From positions 17,983 to 81,982 of the forward strand of contig JAPPBY010000019.1 in assembly GCA_026702615.1 (NCBI GenBank): a stretch of DNA of 64,000 bases, written 5' to 3'. Positions within the stretch are counted from its first letter, which is position 1. Every line of letters starts with the position of its first letter. The notes beneath the pieces were generated by a model that did not search any database, was not told where the DNA came from, and saw nothing but the letters and a program-made list of their open reading frames with translations. The stretch is from Chloroflexota bacterium (GTDB lineage Bacteria > Chloroflexota > Dehalococcoidia > Tepidiformales > Tepidiformaceae). This document shows, piece after piece, positions 34,304 through 45,394 of the stretch. Made by a program: the position numbers and the translations under genes.

Positions 34304-36877
34304 CTACTCGGCGCGGATGCGGGCGTAGCCGAGCACGTCGATCTCGGCACCGATGAACGGCGTCCTGCTCGCGTCCGGGAATCCCCAGGCCAGGATGACG
34401 TAGTCCGTCGGAGCGCCGATCGCCCCCGGGAACCGGAACGTGACGGTGAACGTCCTGCCGTCCAGTTCGTACTTACTGGCGACAACGTCGCCCGGGTCGT
34501 CGAGGTTCCAGCCCCACGAGACGAGCGGAGGGAGAATCGAGCCCACAGGCTCGTAGCCATCGGCCGACATCAGTGTGAAAGTCGTGGACCCACCCTTTCG
34601 GGCGTCGGCCAGAGTCTCCCAGGAGAGAACCGCGTCGCCAAGCAGTATGCCGCTGAAGGTGACGAATCCGCCGTCATGGGTGGGGTGCTGGTCCCACTGG
34701 ATCAGGTCGTGGCTGGTTCGGGTGACGCCCTCGTCAAAGGGACGGCTCTCGGGGCTGTTCAGAGCGCCGGACCAGTGCTTCTCGAGGATGGCCGCCTGGC
34801 TGTCAAACGCCTGCCGGACCTCGGCGATGCCAGCGGCCTCACCGTCCTCGTCGGTCGTGAACGCCAGCCTGTACAACTCACGCAGTTTCTGCGTGAACGC
34901 CTCTCGCCCTAAAGTCTCCAGCAGTTCCTCGAAGAGCATCTGGCCGAGGAAGTAGTTGCAACCGTAGCGTCCCTCCTGCCCCGGCGATGGACTCCACTCC
35001 GTCAGCATCGCCAGGTCGTGGGCCTCGCAGCCGTCGCGGCGGGGCGCTACCAGCAGCCCCGGACTCACCGCGGCGTCCACTCCGTACAGGTACTCGAAGA
35101 TGCGCGCCACGCCTTCGTCCATCCAACCGCTGTGGCCCCTCCAGAAGAAGTGGGCGATCTCGTGGACGAGGTTCGTTCGGAAGACGAGCGTGTCGTGTGG
35201 CGTCCCGTGCTGCTCGCTCTCCGACAGGAGGCTGAGGGCATAGCCGAAATTCGTTCCGCCGTAGTTCTCGGTGACGGCGTAGTCGTCCAACACGACGACG
35301 ACGTGGTCCACGGGCAGGGGGCGCTGCATGATGCGCTCCACGAACTCCACCGTGTCCCTGACGTCATCCACCGTCGACGGTCGAGACTGGGTGCCGGTGC
35401 GGACGATGCTGATCTTGAGGTCCGGCGTTTGCTCCGTCGCCTCGAACGCCACTTCGGTGCGTGCGACACCGTGGCCCAGGATGTTGCGGATCGCGCTCGC
35501 GGTGCGGATCGTGCCCGCCGCCACGACGAGGGTCGTCTGGTCATCGGTGATACCGTCGCGGAAGTTCTGGTGCTCCAGCACAGCGTCCAGGCGGTCATCT
35601 TGCTGGAAGGCCAAACTCTGGAGGCTACGCAGGGCCAGTACATCGTCGCCCTCGACAGAAGCCAGGAAGGGCATGCCGATCACTGCCAGGGCTGCTTCCT
35701 CGCTCCAGTAGTCCAGCGAACGCAGCCATGTAAGCACCTCAGCTTCGACTTCGGTGATGCCGTCCCGGAACCATGGCAGGGCCACCACCAACTCGATGAC
35801 GGCTGTACCGCTGGCATCGTCTTCATCATGTAGCCAGCTCACGGAACGGATAGCCCCAGCTTCCGTTGCCGTGACCCCATCCCGGAACCAGGGCAGGGCG
35901 ATCACTGCCAGGGCACCTTCCTCGCTCCAGTAGTCCAGCGACCGCAGCCGTGTGAGCGCCTCACCCTCGACTCCGGTGATGCCGTCCCGGAACCACGGCA
36001 GGGCCACGATCGACTCGATGGCGGCTGTACCGCTGGCATCGTCTTCATCATGTAGCAAACTCACGGAACGGATAGCCCCGGCTTCCGTCGCCGTGGGCCC
36101 GTCCCGGAACCACGGCAGGGCGATCACGCTGGCGGCGTCCTGCGCGCTGGCATAGCCCAGCCAGTAGAGCCACTCGATGGCGTCGGCTTCCCCATCGGTT
36201 ACGCCATCCCGGACCCATCCCAAGGCCAGAGTGGAACGCAGATTGTCGATGTCTGTCACGCCGATATACAGCAGGTTGTCAACGGCCGTGGTCTCCGTCG
36301 CGGTCACACCATCACTGACCCAGAGCAGCGTCGTGAGCTGCCGGTGCAGGTCCGGGTAGTGGTGCTGCAGCCAGCGCAGGTTCTGGGTCTCGGCAAGCGG
36401 CTGCGACGGTTCGCCCGGCGGGAGCGGCACATCAAGGGCGATGTCGCCGTAGCGGAAGGTGCCGCGGCTGCTCACGCCGTCGAGGCTGAGGGGGATCGTG
36501 CCGAGCGTGGCCCAACTCCCCGTTTCGTGGCGAGCGCTCACGTAGATGCGGAGCGGATTCGCAATGTGCTGCCAGACGCGAAGCTGCACGGTTGTCGCCA
36601 GGTTCCCGGAGGCCAACGGCACTTCGAGCGAGGTGTCGCCGTAACGGAAGGTGCCACGACTGTTCTCGCGGTCGAGAGCGAGCGGGATCGTGCCGAGCGT
36701 GGCCCAACTGCCCTCTTCGTGGCGGGCGCTGACATAGATACGGAGCGGGTCTCCGATGCGCTGCCAGACGCGCAACTCGACGGTCGCGGTCGAGTCCTGC
36801 GCGCCGGCGGGAAGCGCCACCGCGAGCGCGAGCGCCCCCGCAAGAGCGGCGATGAACCAGCGAGTAGCAGGAGACAT
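34304..36877 (-). CDS. Secreted gluzincin metallopeptidase with N-terminal beta duplication and helical repeats
   Basis: An 857-residue exported protein. The frame is open from 37006, but ATG 36877 gives a clean signal peptide (WFIAALAGALALAVALPAGAQ). Next come two near-identical blocks of about 51 residues (VELRVWQRIGDPLRIYVSAR, VQLRVWQHIANPLRIYVSAR), then about eight helical repeats of 33-37 residues with the core LPWFRDGxTxxEAxAI and YWSEEAALAVI. The catalytic part has HEIAH at 572-576 and Glu588 in GWMDEG, the peptidase-MA gluzincin layout (HExxH, 11 residues, E). A beta-rich C-terminal domain follows. Probable extracellular zinc peptidase; the repeats may bind substrate or surface. Substrate unknown. 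Confidence 0.82.
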   Translation of the reverse strand: MSPATRWFIAALAGALALAVALPAGAQDSTATVELRVWQRIGDPLRIYVSARHEEGSWATLGTIPLALDRENSRGTFRYGDTSLEVPLASGNLATTVQLRVWQHIANPLRIYVSARHETGSWATLGTIPLSLDGVSSRGTFRYGDIALDVPLPPGEPSQPLAETQNLRWLQHHYPDLHRQLTTLLWVSDGVTATETTAVDNLLYIGVTDIDNLRSTLALGWVRDGVTDGEADAIEWLYWLGYASAQDAASVIALPWFRDGPTATEAGAIRSVSLLHDEDDASGTAAIESIVALPWFRDGITGVEGEALTRLRSLDYWSEEGALAVIALPWFRDGVTATEAGAIRSVSWLHDEDDASGTAVIELVVALPWFRDGITEVEAEVLTWLRSLDYWSEEAALAVIGMPFLASVEGDDVLALRSLQSLAFQQDDRLDAVLEHQNFRDGITDDQTTLVVAAGTIRTASAIRNILGHGVARTEVAFEATEQTPDLKISIVRTGTQSRPSTVDDVRDTVEFVERIMQRPLPVDHVVVVLDDYAVTENYGGTNFGYALSLLSESEQHGTPHDTLVFRTNLVHEIAHFFWRGHSGWMDEGVARIFEYLYGVDAAVSPGLLVAPRRDGCEAHDLAMLTEWSPSPGQEGRYGCNYFLGQMLFEELLETLGREAFTQKLRELYRLAFTTDEDGEAAGIAEVRQAFDSQAAILEKHWSGALNSPESRPFDEGVTRTSHDLIQWDQHPTHDGGFVTFSGILLGDAVLSWETLADARKGGSTTFTLMSADGYEPVGSILPPLVSWGWNLDDPGDVVASKYELDGRTFTVTFRFPGAIGAPTDYVILAWGFPDASRTPFIGAEIDVLGYARIRAE
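35690..36160 (-). repeat. Tandem DNA repeats coding for the LPWFRDG helical units
   Basis: Blocks such as CCGTCCCGGAACCA(T/C)GGCAGGGC recur at about 35760, 35878, 35985 and 36104. The stretch around GGCTGTACCGCTGGCATCGTCTTCATCATGTAG occurs twice (about 35803 and 36024). This shows recent duplication within the gene. Confidence 0.8.
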
Positions 36878-36902
36878 CCTTCGACTTAGCTGCCGCAGGG
36901 CG

Positions 36903-37145
36903 TCAGGCGATGACGGCCATGACCAGGACGAAGGCGAGCGTGACCACGCTGACGACGGCGACGGCGACGAGGTCGCGCCGAACGTAGCGGTAGTCGGTGG
37001 CGACATGGTGTTCGCGGGGGGTCTGATCGGGGATGGTCGCGGGGGTTGCGCCGGCGGGCTGAGGGGTGGGGGTCGCGCCGGGGCGCGGAAGGGTCGAGGC
37101 GCGGTCGCGGCGGCGGCGCTGGCGTCGGGGGCGACGGGAACTCAT
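36903..37145 (-). CDS. Small basic, Pro-rich protein with one C-terminal membrane helix
   Basis: An 80-residue protein with an Arg-rich first 15 residues, a Pro/Thr/Ala-rich middle and a C-terminal hydrophobic helix (VAVAVVSVVTLAFVLVMAVIA) that ends the protein, so it is probably a tail-anchored membrane protein. No family was recognised. The start is supported by a leaderless -10 (37154-37159). It lies 25 bp upstream of the metallopeptidase gene on the same strand and may be co-transcribed with it. Confidence 0.55.
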   Translation of the reverse strand: MSSRRPRRQRRRRDRASTLPRPGATPTPQPAGATPATIPDQTPREHHVATDYRYVRRDLVAVAVVSVVTLAFVLVMAVIA

Positions 37146-37153
37146 CGCACGCG

Positions 37154-37159
37154 ATCGTA
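37154..37159 (-). promoter_or_regulatory. -10 element, leaderless layout, small membrane protein
   Basis: Minus-strand TACGAT, then 8 nt, then the ATG at 37145. Confidence 0.45.
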
Positions 37160-37255
37160 ACGCGGGGCGGTGTGGCGCGGAAGCTCGGAGCGTATCGGTA
37201 GAATCTCGCGCACGACCTGATTGAGGCGTGCCTGTGGGCGCGCAGGAGGCCAGAC

Positions 37256-39222
<1,967 letters not shown>

Positions 39223-39226
<4 letters not shown>

Positions 39227-39594
39227 GGGGCGTCCGGGTTCAGCGGCAGGCGTAGCTGGTCGCGCTCCGGAGCGCTGCCGGCGAGCAGGAGCTCGACGGC
39301 GGCGACCGCCGCCTCACGCTGGTCGCGAGCCTCGGCGCGGTCGAGCAGCAGAGGCGCCAGCGCCTCGATGGCTCGGGCGAGCTCGGGGTCTTCGGCGCAG
39401 AGGCGGTCATGCGCTTCGGCGGCGCTGAGGCCCTCGGCCCAGTAGCGACGGACGGCCGCGGCCACGAACGCTCCGCCCAGCACATCGACGCGGTCGCTTG
39501 CCTCGTAGCCAGCGTCGACAAGGGCGCGCTGGACGATCTCGATGGCCTCGTTGCGGTCACGGCCGCGCAGGTCGAGGGGGCGGTCCTCGCTCAT
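39223..39594 (-). CDS. Hypothetical protein coupled to ligD
   Basis: A 123-residue, mostly helical acidic protein ([38 protein letters not shown]). Its ATG overlaps the ligD stop (ATGA), so it is translated with the ku-ligD operon. No family was recognised and no nuclease or DNA-binding motif was seen. The open frame continues upstream to 39858 inside ligD, but that part is a shadow. Confidence 0.6.
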
Positions 39595-42311
39595 GCGTCG
39601 ATCCCAAGGAGGGCCGTCAGATCCTGCTTGGCGTCGAGGATGCCGGCCCAGAGGTCGCCGGTCTCGGCGAAGCGTTCGGGGGCGGTGAGCACGGTGAAGT
39701 CGGTCGGATAGAGGTCGTCGAGCTCGTCCCAGCGGACGGGCACGGAAACGGGGGCGCCGGGCTTCGCGCGAGGGGAGAAGATGGCGGCGACGTTCTTGGC
39801 GCGCGCGTTCTGGTTCACGTCGAGGAAGATCTTGCCGGTGCGCTTCTCGGAGGCCCACTCAAGGGTGACGTCGTGGGGTATGCGGGCGAGCAACTCGCCG
39901 CTGACGGTCTCGCAAAGGGAGCGGATGACGGGGTAGGGGAACTGGCGGAGGACGGGCACGTAGATGTGCAGGCCGGTCGCTCCCGAGGTCTTCACGTAGG
40001 AGGGGAGGGCGGCGGCATCGAGGATCTCCTTGAAGGCGCGGGCCACCTCGACGGTCTTGGCGAAGGCCTTGCGGTTGAGCTGGGGCTCCTCGCCGGCGGC
40101 CTCGTCGCCGCGATAGATGTACGGGTCGAGGTCGAAGAGGAGGAAGTCCGGGTAGTTGAGGACGGATGCCTCGACGTTTTCGCGGGAGCCGGTGAAGTCG
40201 CGGGGGAGGCCGTGGGCGTCGGGCTCGGCCGAGACGCGGGCCATGGTCGCGTGGAATTCGAGGTTGGCGAGCTGCCCGAGCCAGAGCAGCGTCGCGAGGT
40301 TGTTGCAGAGCAGGAACTCGCGGTCACCGCCGGCGCCCTCGGAGTGGTGGGTCACGGTCTCGACGAAGTCCGGAGGCGGAGCTTCGGAGTGCTTCTGGTA
40401 GAAGTGCAGGTCGCCGATGCCATTGGGGTAGCGGGTGAGGGTGATGAGGCGGTCACGCAGGTGGGGGAGCATCATCGGGGCGACCGTCGCGAGGTAGCGC
40501 AGCAGGTCGCGTTTGGTGACGGCACGCTGGGAGCCGTGCTCGGGCCAGAGCGCCTTGCCGAGGTTCGTGACCGGAATCTCGTGGCCGTCGACATCAAGGC
40601 GTAGCTCCTCGCGATCGTCGTCGAGCTGGGCGAGCACCGAGGCGGCCTGGCTCGCCAGCGACGGAGCGGTGGAAGGCGGGGGGGCCGCCGACGGCGGTTC
40701 CGCGAGGAATACGACGTCGTCGGGGGCGATATCGGAGCGGAGGCGCTTGAAGACGGGGGCGCGTAGCAGGCCCTGCGACGTGACCTCGGTGTACTCGACC
40801 TCGACGACGAGCTCGGGGCGGACGAACGTGGCGGCCTGCGCCTCGGGTGGCGTCTCCGGGAAGGGGGAGGCGTCCGTCGTCAGCGTGTCGAGCTGGGCGC
40901 GGAGGTCGACGAGCAGGGCGTCGGTGAAACCGCCGCCGGCGCGGCCGCGGTAGGTCAGGGCTCCGTCCTCCTCGCGGGCGGCGAGGAGGAGCGCCCCGAA
41001 CGTCGGCTCACGAAGCCCTTCGCCGGGTGTGAAGCCGGCCACCACGAACTCGGCGGTCTGGCGAGCCTTGATCTTGGCCCAGGAGTCGGAGCGCTTGCCG
41101 GGGAGGTAGCGGCTCCCGCGGCGCTTGGCGACAACCCCTTCCAACCCGAGCGCGACGGCGCCCTCGTAGGCCTCCTTGCCCTCGGCCTGGAAGTGGTCGA
41201 CGAGTGCGACAGGTCCGACCGGCAAGAGGACGCGAGCCAGAGCCTCCTTACGCTCCTCCAGGACGACGGCGGTCAGGTCGAAGCCGTCGAGGTGGAGCAG
41301 GTCGAAGGCCATGTAGCTGACGGGGACGCGCGCCTCGGCTCCGGCGATATCGAGCTCGCCGGCGAGGTTCATGCGCTGCTGGAGCAGCTCGAAGGAGGGC
41401 ACACCACGCTCGTCGAAGGCGCAGATCTCGCCGTCGTAGACGGCCTGGGCGACGGGCTGGGCGGCGAGGGCGGCGACAAGGCCGGGGTAGGTGGCGGTGA
41501 GGTCAGTGCCACGACGCGAATAGAGGCGGGCCTCGCCGCCGGAGACGTGGGCGACGGCCCGAATGCCGTCGAGTTTCGGCTCGAAGAGCCAGTCCGGGTG
41601 GGAGAAGGGCTCGCGGACGCTGGCCATCATGGGCGGGAGGGTGTCGGGGAAGGGCGCGGGCTGGGAGCCGTTGAGAGCGTCGGGGGTGTAGTCGGAGGGG
41701 GCCTTGCGGTGGCGGGGGAGGTGGCCATCGCGGATGTCATCAAGGGTGAGGCCGGAGACGACAGACCAGGCGGCGTCGGTGAGGTCGGCGTCGGGGTCGG
41801 CGAGGGGGTCGTCGTGCTTGAGGAGGAGCCAGTCGGTGGAGGTCTTGACGAGCGACCAGGAACCCTTGAGCTTGCGTCCCCGCATCTGGACCGAGATCTT
41901 GCCGGCCTCGATGGCCGCCTCCATCGCCGCCTCTGCCTGCTCGCGGGAGGAGAAGTCGTAGACGCGTTCGTGCTCGGGCGCGTAGGTGCCGGCGTCCCAG
42001 ACGATGACCTGGCCGGCGCCGTACTGGCCCTTCGGGATGACGCCCTCAAAGGCGGAGTAGGCGATGGGGTGGTCCTCGGTCATGACGGCGTGGCGGCGGA
42101 CGGCGGGGTCGCTGGAGGGGCCGCGGGGCACGGCCCAGGACTTCATGACGCCGCCGACCTCAAGGCGGAGGTCGTAGTGGAGGCGAGTGGCGTCGTGCTT
42201 CTGGACGACGAAGGTGAGGGGTCCGGCACGCCCCTCAGGGACGGCGTCGGGGGGTTCGGGGGTGGCCGCGAAGTCGCGCTTCTCGCGGTATTGGTCGAGG
42301 GGTTCCGTCAT
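39591..42311 (-). CDS. ligD: ATP-dependent DNA ligase LigD (PE-LIG-POL)
   Basis: A 906-residue multifunctional end-joining enzyme. Residues about 10-200 are the 3'-phosphoesterase domain ([15 protein letters not shown] at 37-51); about 225-530 the ligase domain with nucleotidyl Lys246 in EPKLDGIR; about 600-900 the primase-like polymerase (FLLFDLDP metal site, [12 protein letters not shown]). The domain order is that of Pseudomonas LigD rather than mycobacterial LigD. Together with Ku, encoded just upstream (15-bp gap), it repairs double-strand breaks by non-homologous end joining. Confidence 0.96.
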   Translation of the reverse strand: MTEPLDQYREKRDFAATPEPPDAVPEGRAGPLTFVVQKHDATRLHYDLRLEVGGVMKSWAVPRGPSSDPAVRRHAVMTEDHPIAYSAFEGVIPKGQYGAGQVIVWDAGTYAPEHERVYDFSSREQAEAAMEAAIEAGKISVQMRGRKLKGSWSLVKTSTDWLLLKHDDPLADPDADLTDAAWSVVSGLTLDDIRDGHLPRHRKAPSDYTPDALNGSQPAPFPDTLPPMMASVREPFSHPDWLFEPKLDGIRAVAHVSGGEARLYSRRGTDLTATYPGLVAALAAQPVAQAVYDGEICAFDERGVPSFELLQQRMNLAGELDIAGAEARVPVSYMAFDLLHLDGFDLTAVVLEERKEALARVLLPVGPVALVDHFQAEGKEAYEGAVALGLEGVVAKRRGSRYLPGKRSDSWAKIKARQTAEFVVAGFTPGEGLREPTFGALLLAAREEDGALTYRGRAGGGFTDALLVDLRAQLDTLTTDASPFPETPPEAQAATFVRPELVVEVEYTEVTSQGLLRAPVFKRLRSDIAPDDVVFLAEPPSAAPPPSTAPSLASQAASVLAQLDDDREELRLDVDGHEIPVTNLGKALWPEHGSQRAVTKRDLLRYLATVAPMMLPHLRDRLITLTRYPNGIGDLHFYQKHSEAPPPDFVETVTHHSEGAGGDREFLLCNNLATLLWLGQLANLEFHATMARVSAEPDAHGLPRDFTGSRENVEASVLNYPDFLLFDLDPYIYRGDEAAGEEPQLNRKAFAKTVEVARAFKEILDAAALPSYVKTSGATGLHIYVPVLRQFPYPVIRSLCETVSGELLARIPHDVTLEWASEKRTGKIFLDVNQNARAKNVAAIFSPRAKPGAPVSVPVRWDELDDLYPTDFTVLTAPERFAETGDLWAGILDAKQDLTALLGIDA

Positions 42312-42326
42312 CGGTGAGCCCGGCGG

Positions 42327-43166
42327 CTAGTCGGCGGCGACGGCGGCTTTCTCGTCGGCTGTGGCGCCGTTGTCCGCGGCCGGCGTGGACTCGCTCTCCT
42401 TGCGGGCTTTGGCGGCCTCGACGCTCGCGCGGAGGGCGGCCATGAGGTCGACGGCGGGCTGCGGCGCGGCCGCCTCGGGGGTCGCAACCTCCTGCCCCTC
42501 GAGCTTGGCGTTGATGATGGTCATCAGGGCTTCGCGGTACTGGTCCTTGTACTTCTCCGGGTCGAACGGCTCCTCGAGCATCTCGATGAGCGCGCGGGCC
42601 ATCTCCATCTCCTCCTCGGAGACTTCGTCGACGGCGACGGACTCGCCGGGGTCGCGGATCTCGTCGGGGTAGTAGAGGGTTTCGAGGATGAGCTGGTCGC
42701 CGCGCGCACGGAGAGCGCAGAGGCGTTCCTTCGTTCGAATGGCGACCTTGGCGATGGCGATGAGCCCCTTGGCCTGCATGGCGCGGATGAGGAGGGAGTA
42801 GGGCTTGAGGCCCGCGTCCTCGGGCGAGAGGTAGTAGGACTTCTCGTAGTGGACCGGGTCGATCTCGGATTCCTCAACGAAGGCGGTGAGCTCGATGGTG
42901 TGCTTGGTGGGGAGGGGCAGCTTCTCCAGGTCCTCGTCGTCGAGGACAACGTAGCGGTCCTTGGCGTACTCGTAGCCCTTGACGATCTCGTCGTAGGGCA
43001 CTTCCTTCTCTTCGACGGGATCCCAGCGGAGCATGCGGACGCGGGTGTTCGTGTCGCGCCGAAGCTGGCGAAACCCGATGTCCTTGCTCTCGGTGGCGGG
43101 GAAGAGGCGGATGGGGATGCTCACCATGCCGAAGCTGATGACACCCTTCCAGATGGCTCGGGGCAT
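42327..43166 (-). CDS. ku: DNA end-binding protein Ku
   Basis: A 279-residue bacterial Ku homodimer subunit. It has the conserved start RAIWKGVISFGMVSIPIRL, the beta-barrel core through YSLLIRAMQAKGLIAIAKV, and a C-terminal Ala/Lys/Glu-rich tail that in other bacteria contacts LigD or DNA. GGGAGG precedes the ATG by 6 nt. Candidate promoter: TACACT at 43211-43216 with CTGACC at 43235-43240 (minus strand, spacer 18). First gene of the ku-ligD operon. Confidence 0.96.
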   Translation of the reverse strand: MPRAIWKGVISFGMVSIPIRLFPATESKDIGFRQLRRDTNTRVRMLRWDPVEEKEVPYDEIVKGYEYAKDRYVVLDDEDLEKLPLPTKHTIELTAFVEESEIDPVHYEKSYYLSPEDAGLKPYSLLIRAMQAKGLIAIAKVAIRTKERLCALRARGDQLILETLYYPDEIRDPGESVAVDEVSEEEMEMARALIEMLEEPFDPEKYKDQYREALMTIINAKLEGQEVATPEAAAPQPAVDLMAALRASVEAAKARKESESTPAADNGATADEKAAVAAD

Positions 43167-43210
43167 GGCACGCCTCCCGGGAACGCCAACTTATGTCGGC
43201 GGCACTTGTC

Positions 43211-43240
43211 AGTGTACGACCACTGGCACGTGTAGGTCAG
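43211..43240 (-). promoter_or_regulatory. Candidate ku promoter
   Basis: Minus-strand -35-like CTGACC and -10 TACACT spaced 18 bp, about 45 nt before the start codon. Confidence 0.4.
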
Positions 43241-43282
43241 ATCACGGCGGGGGGTTCCATAACGCGTGATAAACTGGAAGGG

Positions 43283-43408
43283 CCGAATCCTCGGGGGGCT
43301 CACTCGGGTCGCACGGGGAGCGGGGGACCCATTGTTGGGGTGCAGTGCGTGAAAGCGCACAGGCGATCTCCGACGCCGAACCCGTCAGCTAACCCCGCAG
43401 GCGTTCGG
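43283..43408 (+). ncRNA. Cyclic di-AMP riboswitch (ydaO-yuaA type) upstream of kamA-like gene
   Basis: The conserved ydaO core is present in order: GAGCGGGGGACCCA (about 43318-43331), TTGGGGTGCAG, a variable hairpin (GTGCGTGAAAGCGCAC), then CCGAACCCGTCAGCTAACCCCGCAGGCG (43376-43403). An outer stem is possible between CCGAA (43283-43287) and TTCGG (43404-43408). This RNA class binds c-di-AMP and usually turns genes off. A -10-like TAAACT lies at 43270-43275. The aminomutase-family gene starts at 43512. Confidence 0.88.
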
Positions 43409-43435
43409 AGGCTCGCGACTACGCGACCAGCCTCC
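43407..43435 (+). promoter_or_regulatory. Possible expression-platform hairpin of the riboswitch
   Basis: GGAGGC-TCGCG-ACTA-CGCGA-CCA-GCCTCC forms a strong hairpin whose 5' strand overlaps the last bases of the riboswitch outer stem, so the two could be mutually exclusive. No U tract follows, so the mechanism (Rho, or downstream SD access) is open. Confidence 0.5.
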
Positions 43436-43511
43436 CAGTCGGTGGTCTCGAGCAGAGATCGCCCGCACCGCCAGGATGGCGGGTATACAGTAGCCAGAGG
43501 AGGCGCCCCTT

Positions 43512-44885
43512 ATGACGAGCACAGTAGTTGACCTCTCCGAGGAATCCCCGGAGCGCGCCAAATACCGCGCGATCACCCTGCACAACGTGGAAGGTCTGCC
43601 CCAGGCGGAGCGGCTGACCGACGATCAGCGCTTCGCGATCGACGTGGTGTCCCGGGTGCTGCCGTTCAAGACGAACAATTATGTCGTGAACGAGCTGATC
43701 AACTGGGACGACGTTCCCAACGACCCGATCTTCACGCTGACGTTCCCGCAGCAGAACATGCTGCGCGAAGACCACTTCGACGAGGTGGCGACGCTGGTCT
43801 CGCGGGACGCTTCCCGGGCCGAGATCGACGAGGCGGCAAACCGCATTCGCATGACGCTCAACCCGCATCCGGCGGGGCAGCTCGAGCACAACGTGCCGGT
43901 CCTCTACGAGGAGACCGTCGAGGGCTTGCAGCACAAGTACGAGGAGACGGTTCTCCTCTTCCCGAGCAACGGGCAGACCTGCCACGCGTACTGCACCTTC
44001 TGCTTCCGCTGGCCGCAGTTCGTCGGGCTCGACGACCTGAAGTTCGCGACGAAGCAGGCGAACGGGCTCGTCGCCTACCTGCGGGAGCGGCCGCGCGTGA
44101 GCGACGTGCTCATCACCGGCGGCGACCCGATGGTGATGAAGACGCGGCGCTTCAAGCAGTACATCGACCCGATTCTGGAGGATGACCCGCCCAACCTGCG
44201 GACGATCCGCATCGGGACGAAGGCGCTGGGGTACTGGCCGTACCGGTTCACGACGGACGACGACGCGGAGGAGATGCTGGACATCTTCCGGCGCATCACG
44301 GCCACCGGGCGGCACCTCTCGATCATGGCGCACTTCAACCACCCGCGAGAGCTGAGCACACCGGCGGTGCGCGAGGCGACGGAGCGCATCCGCGAGACAG
44401 GCGCGCAGATCCGGACGCAGTCGCCGATCATGCGGAACATCAACGACCACTCTGATGCGTGGGCGGAGATGTGGCGCGAGCAGGTGCGGCTCGGAATGAT
44501 CCCGTACTACATGTTCGTCGCGCGCGACACGGGCGCGAAGCACTTCTTCGAGATCCCGCTCGTGCGAGCGTGGGAAATCTTCCGCGGCGCATACAACCAG
44601 GTCAGCGGCCTGGCGCGAACGGTGCGCGGGCCGAGCATGTCGGCGGAGCCCGGAAAGGTTGCCGTGAGCGGTCCGGCCGAGGTCGCGGGACAGAAGGTGC
44701 TCACGCTGAACTTCCTGCAGGGTCGCGACCCGGACTGGGTCGGGCGCCCGTTCTTCGCACAGTACGACGAGTCGGCAACCTGGCTGAACGAGCTTCGCCC
44801 GGCCTTCGGGGAAGAGAAATTCTTCTTCGAGGACGAGCTGGCGCACCGCTACGAGGCCGGCATCGGCGCCGGTACGGAAGGCTAG
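43512..44885 (+). CDS. KamA-family radical SAM protein (lysine 2,3-aminomutase-like)
   Basis: A 457-residue radical SAM enzyme. The [4Fe-4S] cluster ligands are C157, C161 and C164 (CHAYCTFC); GGDP follows at 203-206. A KamA-like barrel continues with PIMRNINDH and RDTGAKHF, the latter holding the Asp that contacts the substrate amine in characterised enzymes. The PLP-lysine loop (DAPGGGGK in classical KamA) is replaced by SMSAEPGKVAV, where Lys382 is the candidate. The family moves an amino group between carbons 2 and 3 of lysine or glutamate. The divergence leaves the substrate open. GAGGAGG at 43497-43503 fixes the start. It is preceded by a c-di-AMP riboswitch and followed by a strong terminator, so it is a single-gene unit. 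Confidence 0.85.
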   Translation: MTSTVVDLSEESPERAKYRAITLHNVEGLPQAERLTDDQRFAIDVVSRVLPFKTNNYVVNELINWDDVPNDPIFTLTFPQQNMLREDHFDEVATLVSRDASRAEIDEAANRIRMTLNPHPAGQLEHNVPVLYEETVEGLQHKYEETVLLFPSNGQTCHAYCTFCFRWPQFVGLDDLKFATKQANGLVAYLRERPRVSDVLITGGDPMVMKTRRFKQYIDPILEDDPPNLRTIRIGTKALGYWPYRFTTDDDAEEMLDIFRRITATGRHLSIMAHFNHPRELSTPAVREATERIRETGAQIRTQSPIMRNINDHSDAWAEMWREQVRLGMIPYYMFVARDTGAKHFFEIPLVRAWEIFRGAYNQVSGLARTVRGPSMSAEPGKVAVSGPAEVAGQKVLTLNFLQGRDPDWVGRPFFAQYDESATWLNELRPAFGEEKFFFEDELAHRYEAGIGAGTEG

Positions 44886-44912
44886 CCAGCCGGCGACTCG
44901 GCACAAGGCCAG

Positions 44913-44937
44913 ACGGGGCCCGTTCGACGGGCCCCGT
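44913..44937 (+). terminator. Intrinsic-type terminator after kamA-like gene
   Basis: A perfect 10-bp stem ACGGGGCCCG/CGGGCCCCGT with loop TTCGA, followed by a short TTC. It lies 28 bp after the stop codon. Confidence 0.8.
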
Positions 44938-44983
44938 TTCATGTCCGGGGACGGGCGGACGAACGGCGGCCGAGCGGGGCGGC

Positions 44984-44989
44984 TATCCT
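44984..44989 (+). promoter_or_regulatory. -10 element, leaderless layout, SnoaL-like gene
   Basis: TATCCT, then 6 nt, then a GTG at 44996. Confidence 0.5.
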
Positions 44990-44995
44990 TGGCGC

Positions 44996-45394
44996 GTGAC
45001 CGATCCGGGAACGCACACGGAAGCGGAGCAGGAAGCGCTCCTCGCGAACGAGGGGTTCTACCGTGCGCTGGGCAACTCGGACATGGGCGCGATGGAGCAG
45101 GTCTGGGCGCGCATGGCGCGGGTGACGTGCCTGCACCCCGGCTGGACGCTGCTGACCGGCCGCGAGGACGTGCTGGAGAGCTGGCGCACGATCCTCTCGA
45201 ACCCGAACCAGCCCCGCATCGTCGGGGGCGGCGCGAGCGTGAGCGTGCTCGGCGACACGGCGGTCATCCTCTGCCGGGAGGTGGTCTCGGGCAGCCCCCT
45301 CTACGCAACGAACGTGTTCGTGCGCGAGGAGGGGTCGTGGCGCATGACGCACCACCACTCGGGTCCGGTGATGGTGCCGGGGACGGAGGCGTAG
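44996..45394 (+). CDS. SnoaL/NTF2-like protein
   Basis: A 132-residue cone-fold protein of the SnoaL_3/DUF4440 type: an N-terminal helix pair (ALLANEGFYRALGNSDMGAMEQVW), CLHPGWTLLTGREDVLESWRTI, then strands ending in SWRMTHHHSGPV. Members may be small isomerases/hydrolases or simply ligand-binding proteins. No catalytic pair is certain here. The GTG at 44996 is used because it follows a -10 at leaderless distance; the longer open frame overlaps kamA and its terminator. Confidence 0.75.
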   Translation: MTDPGTHTEAEQEALLANEGFYRALGNSDMGAMEQVWARMARVTCLHPGWTLLTGREDVLESWRTILSNPNQPRIVGGGASVSVLGDTAVILCREVVSGSPLYATNVFVREEGSWRMTHHHSGPVMVPGTEA

